A program made the position numbers and the translations under genes. The notes beneath the pieces are model-generated. The model made no database searches and had not been told where the DNA came from. It saw nothing but the letters and a program-made list of their open reading frames with translations. Positions 1 to 8,432 of a DNA stretch of 64,000 bases are shown here, piece by piece. Each line of letters begins with the position of its first letter. The first letter of the stretch is position 1. Location of the stretch: NCBI GenBank assembly GCA_016868785.1, contig VGFS01000002.1, positions 28,050 through 92,049 of the forward strand. The letters run 5' to 3'. The DNA comes from Bacteroidota bacterium. Lineage in GTDB: Bacteria > Bacteroidota > Bacteroidia > NS11-12g > UBA955.

Positions 1-616
1 CGTTGGATTGGGCGCCTTGGATGGTTTTTTCGATTTCACGGGTGGTATAGAGTTCGTCATCGCTCCAGCCGGGGTAGTAATCATTGAGGGTATCGAAGAA
101 GGATTCTTTGGTTTCGAACAGGTTGGCATAGAATTCTTCGAGGAAGGCTTGTTGTTGCTCGAAGGTGGGTTGTTCGAAGAAGTCGATGTCGTTGACGAAG
201 TCCCACTCTTGCATCCACTGATAGAAGGTATCTAATTGGGCGGAGAGCTGATTCCAGTCGAAGGCGAAGGATTTGCGTTGGCTACCGGTGACGGCGCGAT
301 GCAGGTATTTCACCAGCGGCATGCGGTCTAGGAGTCCTAGTCTACGAATTTTGGTTTGATCGGGGTAGAACTTGGCTTTTTCAAGCGCTTGTTCTTCGAG
401 TAGGTATTGGGAAAGTTGGAAGGGAAAATCCAACAGAAAAAGATAAAAATCGTGGCTTTGTTGAATGGATTCTATGAGGTGAGAGAGGGTGTCGTCGAAG
501 TAGGTTTTTTGCTTAGGCGTAAGGGTGGGCCATTGGAAGTCTGACAGTGACTCTCCTTGTTGGAAGGAATAGAGCGACTGAAGGGCTTTGATGCGAACGA
601 GTCTTCGAGATATCAT
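1..616 (-). CDS. nusB: Transcription antitermination factor NusB (3' end outside window)
   Basis: The minus-strand frame is open from an ATG at 616 to the window edge, about 205 codons, so the ORF track misses it. The protein begins MISRRLVRIKALQSLYSFQQ, the start typical of Bacteroidota NusB, which has a long N-terminal part before the RNA-binding helical domain. NusB works with NusE (S10) in antitermination on rRNA operons. The visible part is rich in aromatic and acidic residues (FFEQPTFEQQQAFLEEFYANLF), as in this family. A promoter box lies 12 bases before the ATG, and the gene diverges from fdx. The C-terminus is not visible. The identification rests on the N-terminal signature and the general pattern. 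Confidence 0.85.
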   Translation of the reverse strand, partial: MISRRLVRIKALQSLYSFQQGESLSDFQWPTLTPKQKTYFDDTLSHLIESIQQSHDFYLFLLDFPFQLSQYLLEEQALEKAKFYPDQTKIRRLGLLDRMPLVKYLHRAVTGSQRKSFAFDWNQLSAQLDTFYQWMQEWDFVNDIDFFEQPTFEQQQAFLEEFYANLFETKESFFDTLNDYYPGWSDDELYTTREIEKTIQGAQSN

Positions 617-628
617 AGAACGAGGCTA

Positions 629-636
629 CAAAGATA
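629..636 (-). promoter_or_regulatory. Predicted -7 box of nusB
   Basis: On the minus strand this reads TATCTTTG, an exact match to the Bacteroidota -7 consensus TAnnTTTG. It lies 12 bases upstream of the nusB ATG. Confidence 0.6.
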
Positions 637-691
637 CGAAAATCCCCAGATTATTTCCACAAAATCCTGAACCAAACCCATCGGGAAGTAT

Positions 692-699
692 TAATTTTG
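692..699 (+). promoter_or_regulatory. Predicted -7 box of fdx
   Basis: TAATTTTG matches TAnnTTTG and ends 8 bases before the ATG at 708. It supports 708 as the fdx start rather than the upstream 588 start in the ORF track, which would overlap nusB. Confidence 0.6.
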
Positions 700-707
700 C
701 GGCGCAT

Positions 708-1037
708 ATGGCGAAGATTACCTTTCAGTTTGAAGAAAAAAACCGCAACGATGTTACGGTTGAGATATTTGAGGGCGAGTCGATTTTGGAGGTGGCGTTG
801 GACAACGACATTCATTTGAACCACAATTGTGGCGGGGTGTGTGGGTGTTCAACTTGTCATGTTTATGTGGAGCGGGGCGAGGACTTGTTGCCAGACATGA
901 GTGATCGTGAGGAGGAGTATGTAGACCGTGCACGCAATCCGAAGTATAACAGTCGGTTGGCTTGTCAGTGCAAGTTGTCGGAGGACGGTGATTTGGTGGT
1001 AACGATCCCGGATCAGAGAGGAATCATAGGACATTAA
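708..1037 (+). CDS. fdx: 2Fe-2S ferredoxin (adrenodoxin/Isc type)
   Basis: This is a 109-residue electron carrier beginning MAKITFQFEEKN. It carries the cluster pattern C-x5-C-x2-C in NCGGVCGCSTCHV and the fourth cysteine in RLACQC, as in adrenodoxin-type ferredoxins that feed electrons to Fe-S cluster assembly. The track start at 588 is rejected because those codons overlap nusB and carry no ferredoxin sequence, whereas 708 sits just behind a good promoter box. iscX follows after 9 bases, so the two probably form one transcript. A role in Fe-S biogenesis is inferred from family and neighbour; no other isc or suf gene is in the window. Confidence 0.9.
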   Translation: MAKITFQFEEKNRNDVTVEIFEGESILEVALDNDIHLNHNCGGVCGCSTCHVYVERGEDLLPDMSDREEEYVDRARNPKYNSRLACQCKLSEDGDLVVTIPDQRGIIGH

Positions 1038-1046
1038 AAAAGAGAT

Positions 1047-1283
1047 ATGGAAATGTACGAACCCCCGATACAGTGGTCTGATTACGAGGACATTGCGATG
1101 AAATTGTACGAGCGATTTGGCGATGATTTTAGTGAGGCCAAGATTTACCGAATTCGGTTTACTGAGTTGTTGGAGTGGGTGTTGGAGGTCCCGAATTTCG
1201 CGGGAAGTCGCGAGGAGAGCAACGAGGGTCATTTGGAGATGATTCAGGCGCAGTGGGTATACGAGTGGAGGGATAATCAGTAA
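1047..1283 (+). CDS. iscX: Fe-S cluster assembly protein IscX
   Basis: This 78-residue acidic protein has the IscX/YfhJ layout: W-x-D near the start (IQWSDYEDIAMKLYERF), the R-F-T-E/D-L-x-x-W segment (RIRFTELLEWVLEV), then SNEGHLEMIQAQWVYEW. IscX binds iron and the cysteine desulfurase IscS and modulates cluster assembly. It lies 9 bases behind fdx, the same pairing as at the end of the isc operon in proteobacteria. A second in-frame ATG two codons downstream (1053) could also serve as start. Length fits the family, at slightly above the usual 66 or so residues. Confidence 0.88.
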   Translation: MEMYEPPIQWSDYEDIAMKLYERFGDDFSEAKIYRIRFTELLEWVLEVPNFAGSREESNEGHLEMIQAQWVYEWRDNQ

Positions 1284-1289
1284 AAACAG

Positions 1290-1297
1290 TAATTTTG
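1290..1297 (+). promoter_or_regulatory. Predicted -7 box of the acyl-CoA dehydrogenase gene
   Basis: TAATTTTG matches TAnnTTTG, lies just after the iscX stop codon and 22 bases before the next ATG, so the dehydrogenase likely has its own promoter. Confidence 0.5.
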
Positions 1298-1319
1298 TAT
1301 TGAATTATATCAAAAGAAG

Positions 1320-2462
1320 ATGATGAATTTCGAATTGACAGAAGAGCATTTGGCGGTGCAGCAGGCGGCACGCGATTTTGCACAGACCGAGTTGTTGCCC
1401 GGCGTAATCGAGCGTGATAACGAGCAGAAGTTTCCAGCGGAGCAGATCAAGAAGATGGGCGAGTTGGGATTCATGGGAATGATGGTAGACCCCAAGTATG
1501 GTGGGGGTGGGATGGACACCATTTCGTATGTTTTGGCGATGGAGGAGATTTCCAAAATTGATGCATCGGCGAGTGTTTGTATGAGTGTAAACAACTCTTT
1601 GGTTTGTTGGGGATTGGAGGAGTACGGAACCGAGGAGCTGAAGATGAAATATTTGGTGGAGTTGGCGAGTGGACAGACGATCGGGGCGTTTTTGTTGAGT
1701 GAGCCGGAGGCGGGCAGTGATGCTACGAGTCAGCGCACTACGGCGATTGACATGGGCGACCACTATGTATTGAATGGTACCAAGAACTGGATTACGAATG
1801 GTAATTCGGCGAGTTACTATGTGGTTATTGCACAGACAGACGTGGAGAAGAAGCACAAGGGAATCAACGCGTTTATCGTGGAGAAGGCCTGGGACGGAGT
1901 AACTGTGGGCAAGAAGGAAGACAAGTTGGGAATTCGCGGCAGTGATACGCACAGCATTATGTTTCAAGACGTGAAGGTGCCCAAGGCGAATCGCATTGGC
2001 GACGACGGTTTTGGTTTCAAGTTTGCGATGAAGGTGTTGAGTGGCGGAAGAATTGGTATTGCTGCGCAGGCTTTGGGTATTGCGAGCGGTGCGTATGAGT
2101 TTTCATTGAAGTATTCTAAGGAGCGCAAGGCGTTTGGTACGGAGATCATGAATCACCAGGCGATTGCGTTTAAGTTGGCGGATATGGCCACTGAGATTGA
2201 GGCTGCGAGATTGTTGTGTTTGAAGGCAGCTTGGATGAAGGATCAGCATTTGAACTACGACCGTGCAAGTTCTATGGCGAAGTTGTTTGCCTCTGAGGTG
2301 GCGATGAAGGCGTCGGTTGAGGCGGTTCAGATTCACGGTGGCTATGGTTACGTGAAGGAGTACCATGTAGAGCGTTTGATGCGTGATGCAAAAATCACCC
2401 AGATTTATGAAGGTACGAGTGAGGTTCAGCGCGTGGTTATTTCCCGCGATATTTTGAAATAA
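1320..2462 (+). CDS. Acyl-CoA dehydrogenase (short-chain/butyryl type)
   Basis: This 380-residue FAD flavoenzyme oxidises acyl-CoA to the trans-2-enoyl-CoA. The N-terminal helical domain (MNFELTEEHLAVQQAARDFA), the middle beta domain with AFLLSEPEAGSDATSQRTTA, and the C-terminal domain with QIHGGYGYVKEYHVERLMRD are all present. The catalytic base is the glutamate in QIYEGTSEVQR, the position used by short-chain enzymes. Length is typical. ATGATG gives two adjacent starts (1320 or 1323). It is monocistronic here, with its own promoter box and a strong terminator behind it. Its probable role is fatty-acid or branched-chain amino-acid degradation; exact chain-length preference cannot be read from sequence. 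Related acyl-CoA genes lie far away at 25.6 and 45.0 kb. Confidence 0.92.
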   Translation: MMNFELTEEHLAVQQAARDFAQTELLPGVIERDNEQKFPAEQIKKMGELGFMGMMVDPKYGGGGMDTISYVLAMEEISKIDASASVCMSVNNSLVCWGLEEYGTEELKMKYLVELASGQTIGAFLLSEPEAGSDATSQRTTAIDMGDHYVLNGTKNWITNGNSASYYVVIAQTDVEKKHKGINAFIVEKAWDGVTVGKKEDKLGIRGSDTHSIMFQDVKVPKANRIGDDGFGFKFAMKVLSGGRIGIAAQALGIASGAYEFSLKYSKERKAFGTEIMNHQAIAFKLADMATEIEAARLLCLKAAWMKDQHLNYDRASSMAKLFASEVAMKASVEAVQIHGGYGYVKEYHVERLMRDAKITQIYEGTSEVQRVVISRDILK

Positions 2463-2483
2463 AATTACTCATAGATTAATGAT

Positions 2484-2511
2484 AAAAGGGCGCCGAAGGG
2501 CGCCTTTTTTT
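2484..2511 (+). terminator. Rho-independent terminator after the acyl-CoA dehydrogenase gene
   Basis: GGCGCC-GAAG-GGCGCC hairpin flanked by AAAA on the left and seven T residues on the right. It separates the dehydrogenase from the SusC gene. Confidence 0.9.
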
Positions 2512-2642
2512 ATGGTTCTGGGGGGTTGTGTTGGTGGTAACAGGGTGGGTATCTGATCGTTCATTCATGGAATTGTTTCGGTCACCAAAATTCTTGTGTG
2601 CAAAAAATTTTATATCAATTCACTGAAAATTTATCGTTAAAT

Positions 2643-2688
2643 ATTGGTTGTTTACATAATCTTAACTATGATTGCTTGTTAAACCAAT
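2643..2688 (+). promoter_or_regulatory. Inverted repeat in the SusC upstream region
   Basis: ATTGGTT (2643-2649) and AACCAAT (2682-2688) flank an AT-rich stretch with a weak -7-like TATGATTG, shortly before the SusC ATG. It could be an operator or a 5' leader hairpin. The rest of 2512-2699 is AT-rich with no other signal I can name. Confidence 0.3.
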
Positions 2689-2699
2689 TTAAATAGCCT

Positions 2700-5600
2700 A
2701 TGAAACTTAAAGAATTACTCAAGCCTTTGGCGGCGGCGGCGGTCTTGACATCTTCTGTAGCGGCAGTAAATGCGCAGACAGCGGGGTCATCCACTGACAC
2801 TGGCAGGGTAGAAGAGGTGGTGGTAACTGCCTTGGGTATCAAAAAACAACAGCGCGCATTGGGTTACGCAGTTCAATCTGTTAAAGGAAAAGAACTTGTG
2901 GGATCGGGTGAGCAAAACGTTGTTCAAGCGTTGAGTTCAAAAGTAGCAGGTGCTTTGGTGACTAGTTCATCAGGAACGCCTGGTGCTAGTTCAAGAATCT
3001 TGTTGCGTGGTGCTGCTACGTTTACGGGTAACAACCAGCCGCTTTTTGTGGTGGATGGTGTGCCGATCGACAACAGCACGGACCAATCAACGGCTGGGGA
3101 TTATCCCTTTAACTCGAACCTTCAGGGGGTAAACAACTCAAACCGTGCGGTGGACATCAACCCTGATGACATTGAAAACATCACGGTATTGAAAGGTCCT
3201 GCGGCTGCGTCTTTGTATGGTGTTCGTGGTGCCAACGGTGCCATCATCATCACTACCAAGCGTGGACAAAAGGGCGGTAAGCGTTTCAGCGCTGAATTCT
3301 CTAGCACCATGGATTGGTCTAAGGTGAACAAGTTGCCAGAAAGGCAGTTTGTTTATGGCCAAGGACTTGGTGGGGGTGGACAGAGAATCGACTCTGCGGG
3401 TGTAAGAAAGAACTTCACCGGTACCATTCCTGCAGGATGGACTTTGGTAGACGCGGGTACCTCTGCAACTACGCCCAACTCTTGGGGACCTAAAATTGCC
3501 GACGGTAAGTCTTTCGACAACGCGGGTAATTTCTTCAAGACGGCGATGTCGATGACCAACAACTTGGGTGTAACTGTAAACGGTGACAATACCAGTGCGC
3601 GTTTCTCTGTGGGTAACACGCAGCAAGACGGTATCGTTCCAAATACTTCATTCAAACGTACAACCATTCGTGTGAACACCGATAGTCGTGTTACCGATAA
3701 GTTGAGCGTTGGTAGCAGTGTAAACTTGATTAACTCAGGGGGTACACGTGCTCAAAACGGTTCTAACTTGTCTGGTGTGATGTTGGGTTTGATGCGTGCT
3801 CCTGCTGATTTCAATTTGGCGGGTGGTGCCGGTGCAGATGGATACACTAACTCTGACGGTACACAATATCAGTATTTCCCCATTTACGATAACCCCTATT
3901 GGACAGTATATCGCAACCCATTTACGGATGATGTAAACCGCATCATTGGTAACTTGAATGCGCAGTACAAAGCGAATGATTGGTTGTCGATCAACTACCG
4001 TGTAGGTACTGACCAATACACCGATAGCCGTCAGCAAATTTTTGCTGTAGGTTCTTGGCAGCCTGATAACTCACCCGGTGGTGAAATTTCACAGAACGTG
4101 TTGCGTTACAAAGAAATTTACAGCGACTTGGTATTGAACGCCAACCGCAAGGTAAACGAAGATTTGAGCGTGAACATGACTTTGGGTAACAACTTGAACA
4201 CCCGTACTTCTAGCGATCAGTATTTGCGCGGTCGCGATTTGGCGGTTCCCAATTTCTACAACTTGAGCAATGCTTCAAATTTGTATGCTTCTCAAGGGTC
4301 TGGAACTATCAAAAACGCTGCGATTTTCGGAAGTGCTGAATTCTCATTCAAGAACTTCTTGTATTTGAATGCCAGCGGTCGTAACGAGTGGGCTTCTACC
4401 TTCGGTAACAAGAAAAGTAGCTTCTTCTACCCTTCTTTAAGTGGTTCGGTTGTTTTCTCTGAATTGATGGAAAAGGGTGGATTGATTTCATTTGGTAAAA
4501 TGCGTGTGGCTTATGCGCAAGCGGGTATTAACCCTCCAGCGTATGCTACTCGTACTTACTATGGTCAGCCTTTGTTCACCGATGGTTTCACTGGAGGATT
4601 GGGCTTCCCATATTTGGGTCAGAACGGTTTCGGACAGAGCAATGGCTTGGGTAACCAAGGTTTGATGCCTGAGCGCAGAACCAGCAAAGAGATTGGATTT
4701 GATGTACGTATGTTCGACAGTCGTTTGACGATTGATTTGACCTTGTATGAGCAGAAGTCTACTGATTTGTTGGTGAGCATGCCATTGGCCGCATCTTCAG
4801 GATACAGTAGTGTTCGTCAGAACTCTGGTACTATGACCAACAAGGGTATTGAGTTGATGTTGGGTGTAACTGCCATCAAGAACAAGAACTTGACTTGGGA
4901 AATTGCTGGAAACTTCGGTTTGAACAGAAACGAGGTATTGTCATTGGCTCCTGGTGTTGATGAGATCAACATCGAGGCTGCTTTCTCTAGCATTGGATCT
5001 TACGCGATTGTTGGTCAGTCTTACGGTTCGATGTATGGTTCACGCGTATTACGTCATTCAGACGGTTCAATGATCATCGGTGCCAACGGTTTGCCTGTGT
5101 TGAACAACACCCGTGGCAACATTGGTAACCCTTATCCAGATTGGATTGGAGCATTGCGCAACACGTTGAACGTAAAAGGTCTGAACATCACTGCATTGAT
5201 CGACGTGCGCAAGGGCGGAGACATCTGGTGTGGTACTTACGCTCGTTTGTCACAGTACGGCATCACTGCACCTGCTGCCGATCGTTCAGAAACATACACT
5301 ATTGAGGGTAAGCGTATCACTTCTGGTACACCTAAGTACGATTCAAAAACTGGTTTGATCACCAACGAAGGTGAATTGACTTTTGCAGAAAACACCAGGC
5401 AAATCAGCGCATTCAACTACTACCGCTCTTATTTGGGTGATGGTCCAGGAAGTTCTGCTGAAATGGCGGTTTACGATGGATCATGGGTACGTTTGCGCGA
5501 ATTGGGCGTAAGCTACAGAATCAACATGAAGGGCAACAAAAACTTGAGTTACATTGACTTGGGTGTTGTAGGTCGCAACTTGTGGTTGAGCACCAAATAT

Positions 5601-5717
5601 CCTGGGGTAGATCCTGAGACTAGCTTGACAGGTGCAAGTTCAAACATTGGTGGTTTCGACTACTTTAACAACCCTGGTTTGAAGTCGTTTATGTTCAACA
5701 TCAAATTGGGAATCTAA
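2700..5717 (+). CDS. SusC/RagA-family TonB-dependent outer-membrane transporter
   Basis: This 1005-residue transporter takes up an oligomeric nutrient through the outer membrane with a SusD lid. Residues 1-25 are a signal peptide ending VNAQ. A TonB-box-like VEEVVVTALGIKKQQ follows almost directly, then the plug (VAGALVTSSSGTPGASSRILLRG, FVVDGVPIDN, LKGPAAASLYGVRGANGAIIITTK) and a barrel ending in KSFMFNIKLGI. The carboxypeptidase-D-like domain that usually precedes the plug in SusC proteins is absent. The SusD gene starts 21 bases downstream. There is no adjacent glycosidase, protease, sigma or anti-sigma gene, so the substrate is unknown. Confidence 0.93.
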   Translation: MKLKELLKPLAAAAVLTSSVAAVNAQTAGSSTDTGRVEEVVVTALGIKKQQRALGYAVQSVKGKELVGSGEQNVVQALSSKVAGALVTSSSGTPGASSRILLRGAATFTGNNQPLFVVDGVPIDNSTDQSTAGDYPFNSNLQGVNNSNRAVDINPDDIENITVLKGPAAASLYGVRGANGAIIITTKRGQKGGKRFSAEFSSTMDWSKVNKLPERQFVYGQGLGGGGQRIDSAGVRKNFTGTIPAGWTLVDAGTSATTPNSWGPKIADGKSFDNAGNFFKTAMSMTNNLGVTVNGDNTSARFSVGNTQQDGIVPNTSFKRTTIRVNTDSRVTDKLSVGSSVNLINSGGTRAQNGSNLSGVMLGLMRAPADFNLAGGAGADGYTNSDGTQYQYFPIYDNPYWTVYRNPFTDDVNRIIGNLNAQYKANDWLSINYRVGTDQYTDSRQQIFAVGSWQPDNSPGGEISQNVLRYKEIYSDLVLNANRKVNEDLSVNMTLGNNLNTRTSSDQYLRGRDLAVPNFYNLSNASNLYASQGSGTIKNAAIFGSAEFSFKNFLYLNASGRNEWASTFGNKKSSFFYPSLSGSVVFSELMEKGGLISFGKMRVAYAQAGINPPAYATRTYYGQPLFTDGFTGGLGFPYLGQNGFGQSNGLGNQGLMPERRTSKEIGFDVRMFDSRLTIDLTLYEQKSTDLLVSMPLAASSGYSSVRQNSGTMTNKGIELMLGVTAIKNKNLTWEIAGNFGLNRNEVLSLAPGVDEINIEAAFSSIGSYAIVGQSYGSMYGSRVLRHSDGSMIIGANGLPVLNNTRGNIGNPYPDWIGALRNTLNVKGLNITALIDVRKGGDIWCGTYARLSQYGITAPAADRSETYTIEGKRITSGTPKYDSKTGLITNEGELTFAENTRQISAFNYYRSYLGDGPGSSAEMAVYDGSWVRLRELGVSYRINMKGNKNLSYIDLGVVGRNLWLSTKYPGVDPETSLTGASSNIGGFDYFNNPGLKSFMFNIKLGI

Positions 5718-5738
5718 TTCTTAGGAAAGGATAAAAAG

Positions 5739-7139
5739 ATGAAAAAATTATTTGCAATTTTATTAGGAACAGCGGTTTTGTTCACTTCTTGTAAGAAGTG
5801 GGTATCTGGGCATGAAGTATCGCCCAATGCTCCCGGAGAGGCGAACCCCGCGTTATTGAACAGTGCTTGTCAGTTGGCGATTTTCGCTACTTACGGCGGT
5901 TCATTGTCGAGAACTACCAGCATGTGGACACAACACAGCGAGGGAGTTTCTAACCAATCGTTGGATCAGGGAGCCTACATCATTGATGAGGGTGACGTTG
6001 AGAACGAGTGGGGTGTAATTTACCAAGGTGGTTTGAAGAACATGCGTTTGTTGGAAAAAACTGCCGGCGATGGCAATCCTGCTTATCAGGGCATGGCGAA
6101 GGTCATGACTGCGATGATGTTGGGTGCTGCTACGGATATGTGGGGTGATATTCCTTGGACGGAAGCGTTGGATGGCGAAGCTGGAAACTACAGCGCCAAA
6201 TACGATTCACAGGAGAGCATCATTGCTGCTATGCAAACCATGTTGGATGACGCAGTTGTATTGTTGGACAAGCCCGATAATGCTTTGGCTCCAGGTTCGG
6301 ATGATTTCATTTACGGCGGAGATGCTGGCAAGTGGAAGGCGTTGGCTTATGCAATCAAAGCGCGTTATGCGATGCGTATTAGCAACCGCGATGCCAACTG
6401 GCACACCAAGGCTTTGGATTACGTAGCCAAGGCGAAGGCGGCTGGTTTCACCAGTTCTGCTGCTGATGCCAACTGTATCTTTGGTACCAATGCAAACGAG
6501 TACAACCAGTGGTATGCCTTCACCCAGGTGGAGCGTACTGGTTACATGTTGGCTGGTGCTAAGTTGGTTGACATCATGAACAGCATCAACGATCCTCGCA
6601 TTGGATTCTATTTCACTACGAACGACAGCGGACAGTACAAAGGTGCTGCGTTGGGAAGCCAGGCCGTGAAAAACATCAGTGATTTCGGTTCTTATTTTGC
6701 TTCTCAAAAAAGTGTTACGCCTTTGGCTACTTACGTGGAGTTGTTGTTCATTGAGGCTGAGGCACAATTTGCTGCTGGTAACAAGGCTGCGGCTGCTACG
6801 GCTCACAACGACGCCATCAAAGCGCACGTAGGGTTGGTAACTGGCAGTGCGGCTCCTGCTGCTTATGTAAGTTCACAGGCGAGTGAAACGGCTGGATCGA
6901 TCACTTTGGATAAGATTTTGACACACAAATATGTGTCGGGCTTCTCTATGATCGAGCCTTACAACGATTGGCGCAGAACGGGGGTACCTTCATTGAGTCC
7001 TTCTCCATTGGCGTTGATCACCGGCATTGCCCGCAGATACCCTTATTCTTTGGATGAGCGTTTGTACAACACCAAGTTCCCAGGAGCGATTGGTGTGAAC
7101 GACTTGGCCGATAAGAAGGTTTGGTGGGATAGCAAGTAA
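5739..7139 (+). CDS. SusD/RagB-family nutrient-binding lipoprotein (SusD-like_2 type)
   Basis: This 466-residue surface lipoprotein is the partner lid of the SusC transporter. The signal peptide ends in the lipobox LFTSC with the acylated cysteine near residue 18. The helical TPR-like body contains MMLGAATDMWGDIPWTEALDG and AGKWKALAYAIKARYAMRIS, typical of the SusD-like_2 subfamily rather than classical starch SusD, and it ends with EPYNDWRRTGVPSL, an EPYNDWRRTG-type signature of that subfamily. It shares a transcript with SusC and is followed by a strong terminator. This subfamily often accompanies transporters for non-starch substrates, including peptides; the substrate here cannot be read. 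Confidence 0.92.
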   Translation: MKKLFAILLGTAVLFTSCKKWVSGHEVSPNAPGEANPALLNSACQLAIFATYGGSLSRTTSMWTQHSEGVSNQSLDQGAYIIDEGDVENEWGVIYQGGLKNMRLLEKTAGDGNPAYQGMAKVMTAMMLGAATDMWGDIPWTEALDGEAGNYSAKYDSQESIIAAMQTMLDDAVVLLDKPDNALAPGSDDFIYGGDAGKWKALAYAIKARYAMRISNRDANWHTKALDYVAKAKAAGFTSSAADANCIFGTNANEYNQWYAFTQVERTGYMLAGAKLVDIMNSINDPRIGFYFTTNDSGQYKGAALGSQAVKNISDFGSYFASQKSVTPLATYVELLFIEAEAQFAAGNKAAAATAHNDAIKAHVGLVTGSAAPAAYVSSQASETAGSITLDKILTHKYVSGFSMIEPYNDWRRTGVPSLSPSPLALITGIARRYPYSLDERLYNTKFPGAIGVNDLADKKVWWDSK

Positions 7140-7182
7140 ATCGTTGTTGGGTGTGATTTAAGGATTGCATCGAATAGTTGTA

Positions 7183-7219
7183 ACAGGGAGGGCGGCCGCA
7201 GGCCGCCCTCCCTGTTTTT
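7183..7219 (+). terminator. Terminator of the SusC/SusD operon
   Basis: A perfect 15-bp stem, ACAGGGAGGGCGGCC and its complement, with a three-base GCA loop and a run of five T. This is the strongest hairpin in the window. Confidence 0.93.
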
Positions 7220-7369
7220 ATGGGGGTTGTGGTTTTATGGGGTTACCGTATGGTGAGGGATGCGGCTTGTGGTAAGAGGGTAGTCTTTTTTAATCGGTTA
7301 GATACAGGTATAATCGGCAATAATCGGAAAGGGCCGACTGCATGTGTTGTTGTGATACAAATTGCATAC

Positions 7370-7690
7370 ATGGAAAATCAAAGTTATTCAGACAGGGCAT
7401 GGGAATTGGGATTCCACACCCTGGAGATGGTGAATCGCATGAACCGAGCAGATTTTGTGTTGTTGGGAGAGGAAATGATGAAAACGGCCAGGCAGGTTAG
7501 TACGGGGAGTCCGATGAACACCCGGGAAGAAATGTACGATGCCTATCAACGCTGTTTGCGTTTGATGAGTTATTTGCAGGCGGTGGAGGATATGGGAATT
7601 ATTTCTTCGGCGGAATACAAGGACTTGGAGATACAGATCTTGGCATTGACGAACCAGATTCAGGGGATGTACAAAAAAGCCCAATGTTAA
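7370..7690 (+). CDS. Small helical protein, possibly a four-helix bundle
   Basis: I do not firmly recognise this gene. The track ORF starts at 7220, but its first 50 codons look non-coding; the ATG at 7370 gives 106 residues starting MENQSYSDRAWELGFHTLEM. The rest is almost all amphipathic helix. The C-terminal half (YQRCLRLMSYLQAVEDMGII, then EYKDLEIQILALTNQI) resembles the last two helices of the S23/four-helix-bundle family found in rRNA intervening sequences and retroelement Avd proteins, but the usual IAEG-type motif is missing. There is no reverse transcriptase or rRNA nearby. It is flanked by a terminator and by the phosphate transport genes. The function is unknown. Confidence 0.55.
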   Translation: MENQSYSDRAWELGFHTLEMVNRMNRADFVLLGEEMMKTARQVSTGSPMNTREEMYDAYQRCLRLMSYLQAVEDMGIISSAEYKDLEIQILALTNQIQGMYKKAQC

Positions 7691-7738
7691 CTTTGTGTTA
7701 AATATGGATTAAGGGAATTTTTGTGTTTGGGCTGATGG

Positions 7739-7746
7739 TAAATTTG
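7739..7746 (+). promoter_or_regulatory. Predicted -7 box of the DUF47/Pit operon
   Basis: TAAATTTG matches TAnnTTTG and lies 19 bases before the ATG at 7766. A second exact match, TAACTTTG, lies at 7688-7695 overlapping the previous stop codon and could be an alternative promoter. Confidence 0.5.
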
Positions 7747-7765
7747 TCGCGATAAATTTATAATC

Positions 7766-8413
7766 ATGGCATTAAACAACATCCTCAGCGTTTTTTTACC
7801 CAAAGACAAGATCTTCTATAGCTTGTTTGAACAGTCAGCGGCCAACATCACCGAGATGGGTGTTTTGTTGCACCAATTTGTTTTCGAAACGGATCCAAAC
7901 AACCGTTTGTCTATCAGCAAGCAGATTGAAGATTACGAGCATAAAAATGACGAGTTGACCCACAAGATTTTTACAGAGTTGGGAAAAAACTTCATCACGC
8001 CGTTTGACCGTGAGGACATTCACTATCTGGCAACAGCCATGGATGATGTAGCGGATTACATTCATGCTTCTTGCAAGAAGATGCAATTCCACGGGGTTAA
8101 CCCACATGAGCAAGGCATTCAAAGCTTGGCAGAAATCATCACGCAGAGTGCTGCAGAGGTGGGTAAAGCGGTGATGCAGTTGCGCGAATTGAAACGTCCA
8201 GAAAAAATCATGGAGAGTTTGGTAAGAATCAATAGTTTTGAGAATCATGCCGACAACGTATTTGATATGAGTATCAAGAATTTGTTTGAAGTAGAAAATG
8301 ATTTTAAAGAGTTGATTCGCAAGAGAGAGGTTTACACCATCATGGAGGTTGCTACTGACAAGTGTGAGGATGTAGGCAACGTGATTGAAACCATCATTGT
8401 AAAATACGCCTAA
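7766..8413 (+). CDS. DUF47-family PhoU-like phosphate transport regulator
   Basis: This 215-residue all-helical cytoplasmic protein belongs to the PhoU-like DUF47 (TIGR00153) family. Visible hallmarks are the start IFYSLFEQSAANITEM, the metal-site region EDYEHKNDELTHKIFTEL, DREDIHYLATAMDDVADYIH and the end EVATDKCEDVGNVIETIIVKYA. Such proteins are encoded next to Pit transporters and are thought to control them. Here the Pit gene starts 19 bases downstream, so the two are almost certainly co-transcribed and co-functional. The E/D-rich motifs fit binding of multinuclear metal clusters, as known for PhoU; that is inference here. Confidence 0.9.
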   Translation: MALNNILSVFLPKDKIFYSLFEQSAANITEMGVLLHQFVFETDPNNRLSISKQIEDYEHKNDELTHKIFTELGKNFITPFDREDIHYLATAMDDVADYIHASCKKMQFHGVNPHEQGIQSLAEIITQSAAEVGKAVMQLRELKRPEKIMESLVRINSFENHADNVFDMSIKNLFEVENDFKELIRKREVYTIMEVATDKCEDVGNVIETIIVKYA

Positions 8414-8432
8414 TACTTATCGACTAGCGATT

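Noticed and set aside
588-707. N-terminal 40-residue extension of the ferredoxin in the ORF track
   Set aside because: It overlaps nusB and its promoter and shows no ferredoxin sequence; the start at 708 follows a TAnnTTTG box.
7370-7690. Avd-like accessory protein of a diversity-generating retroelement
   Set aside because: Only weak four-helix-bundle resemblance; no reverse transcriptase or template/variable repeats nearby.
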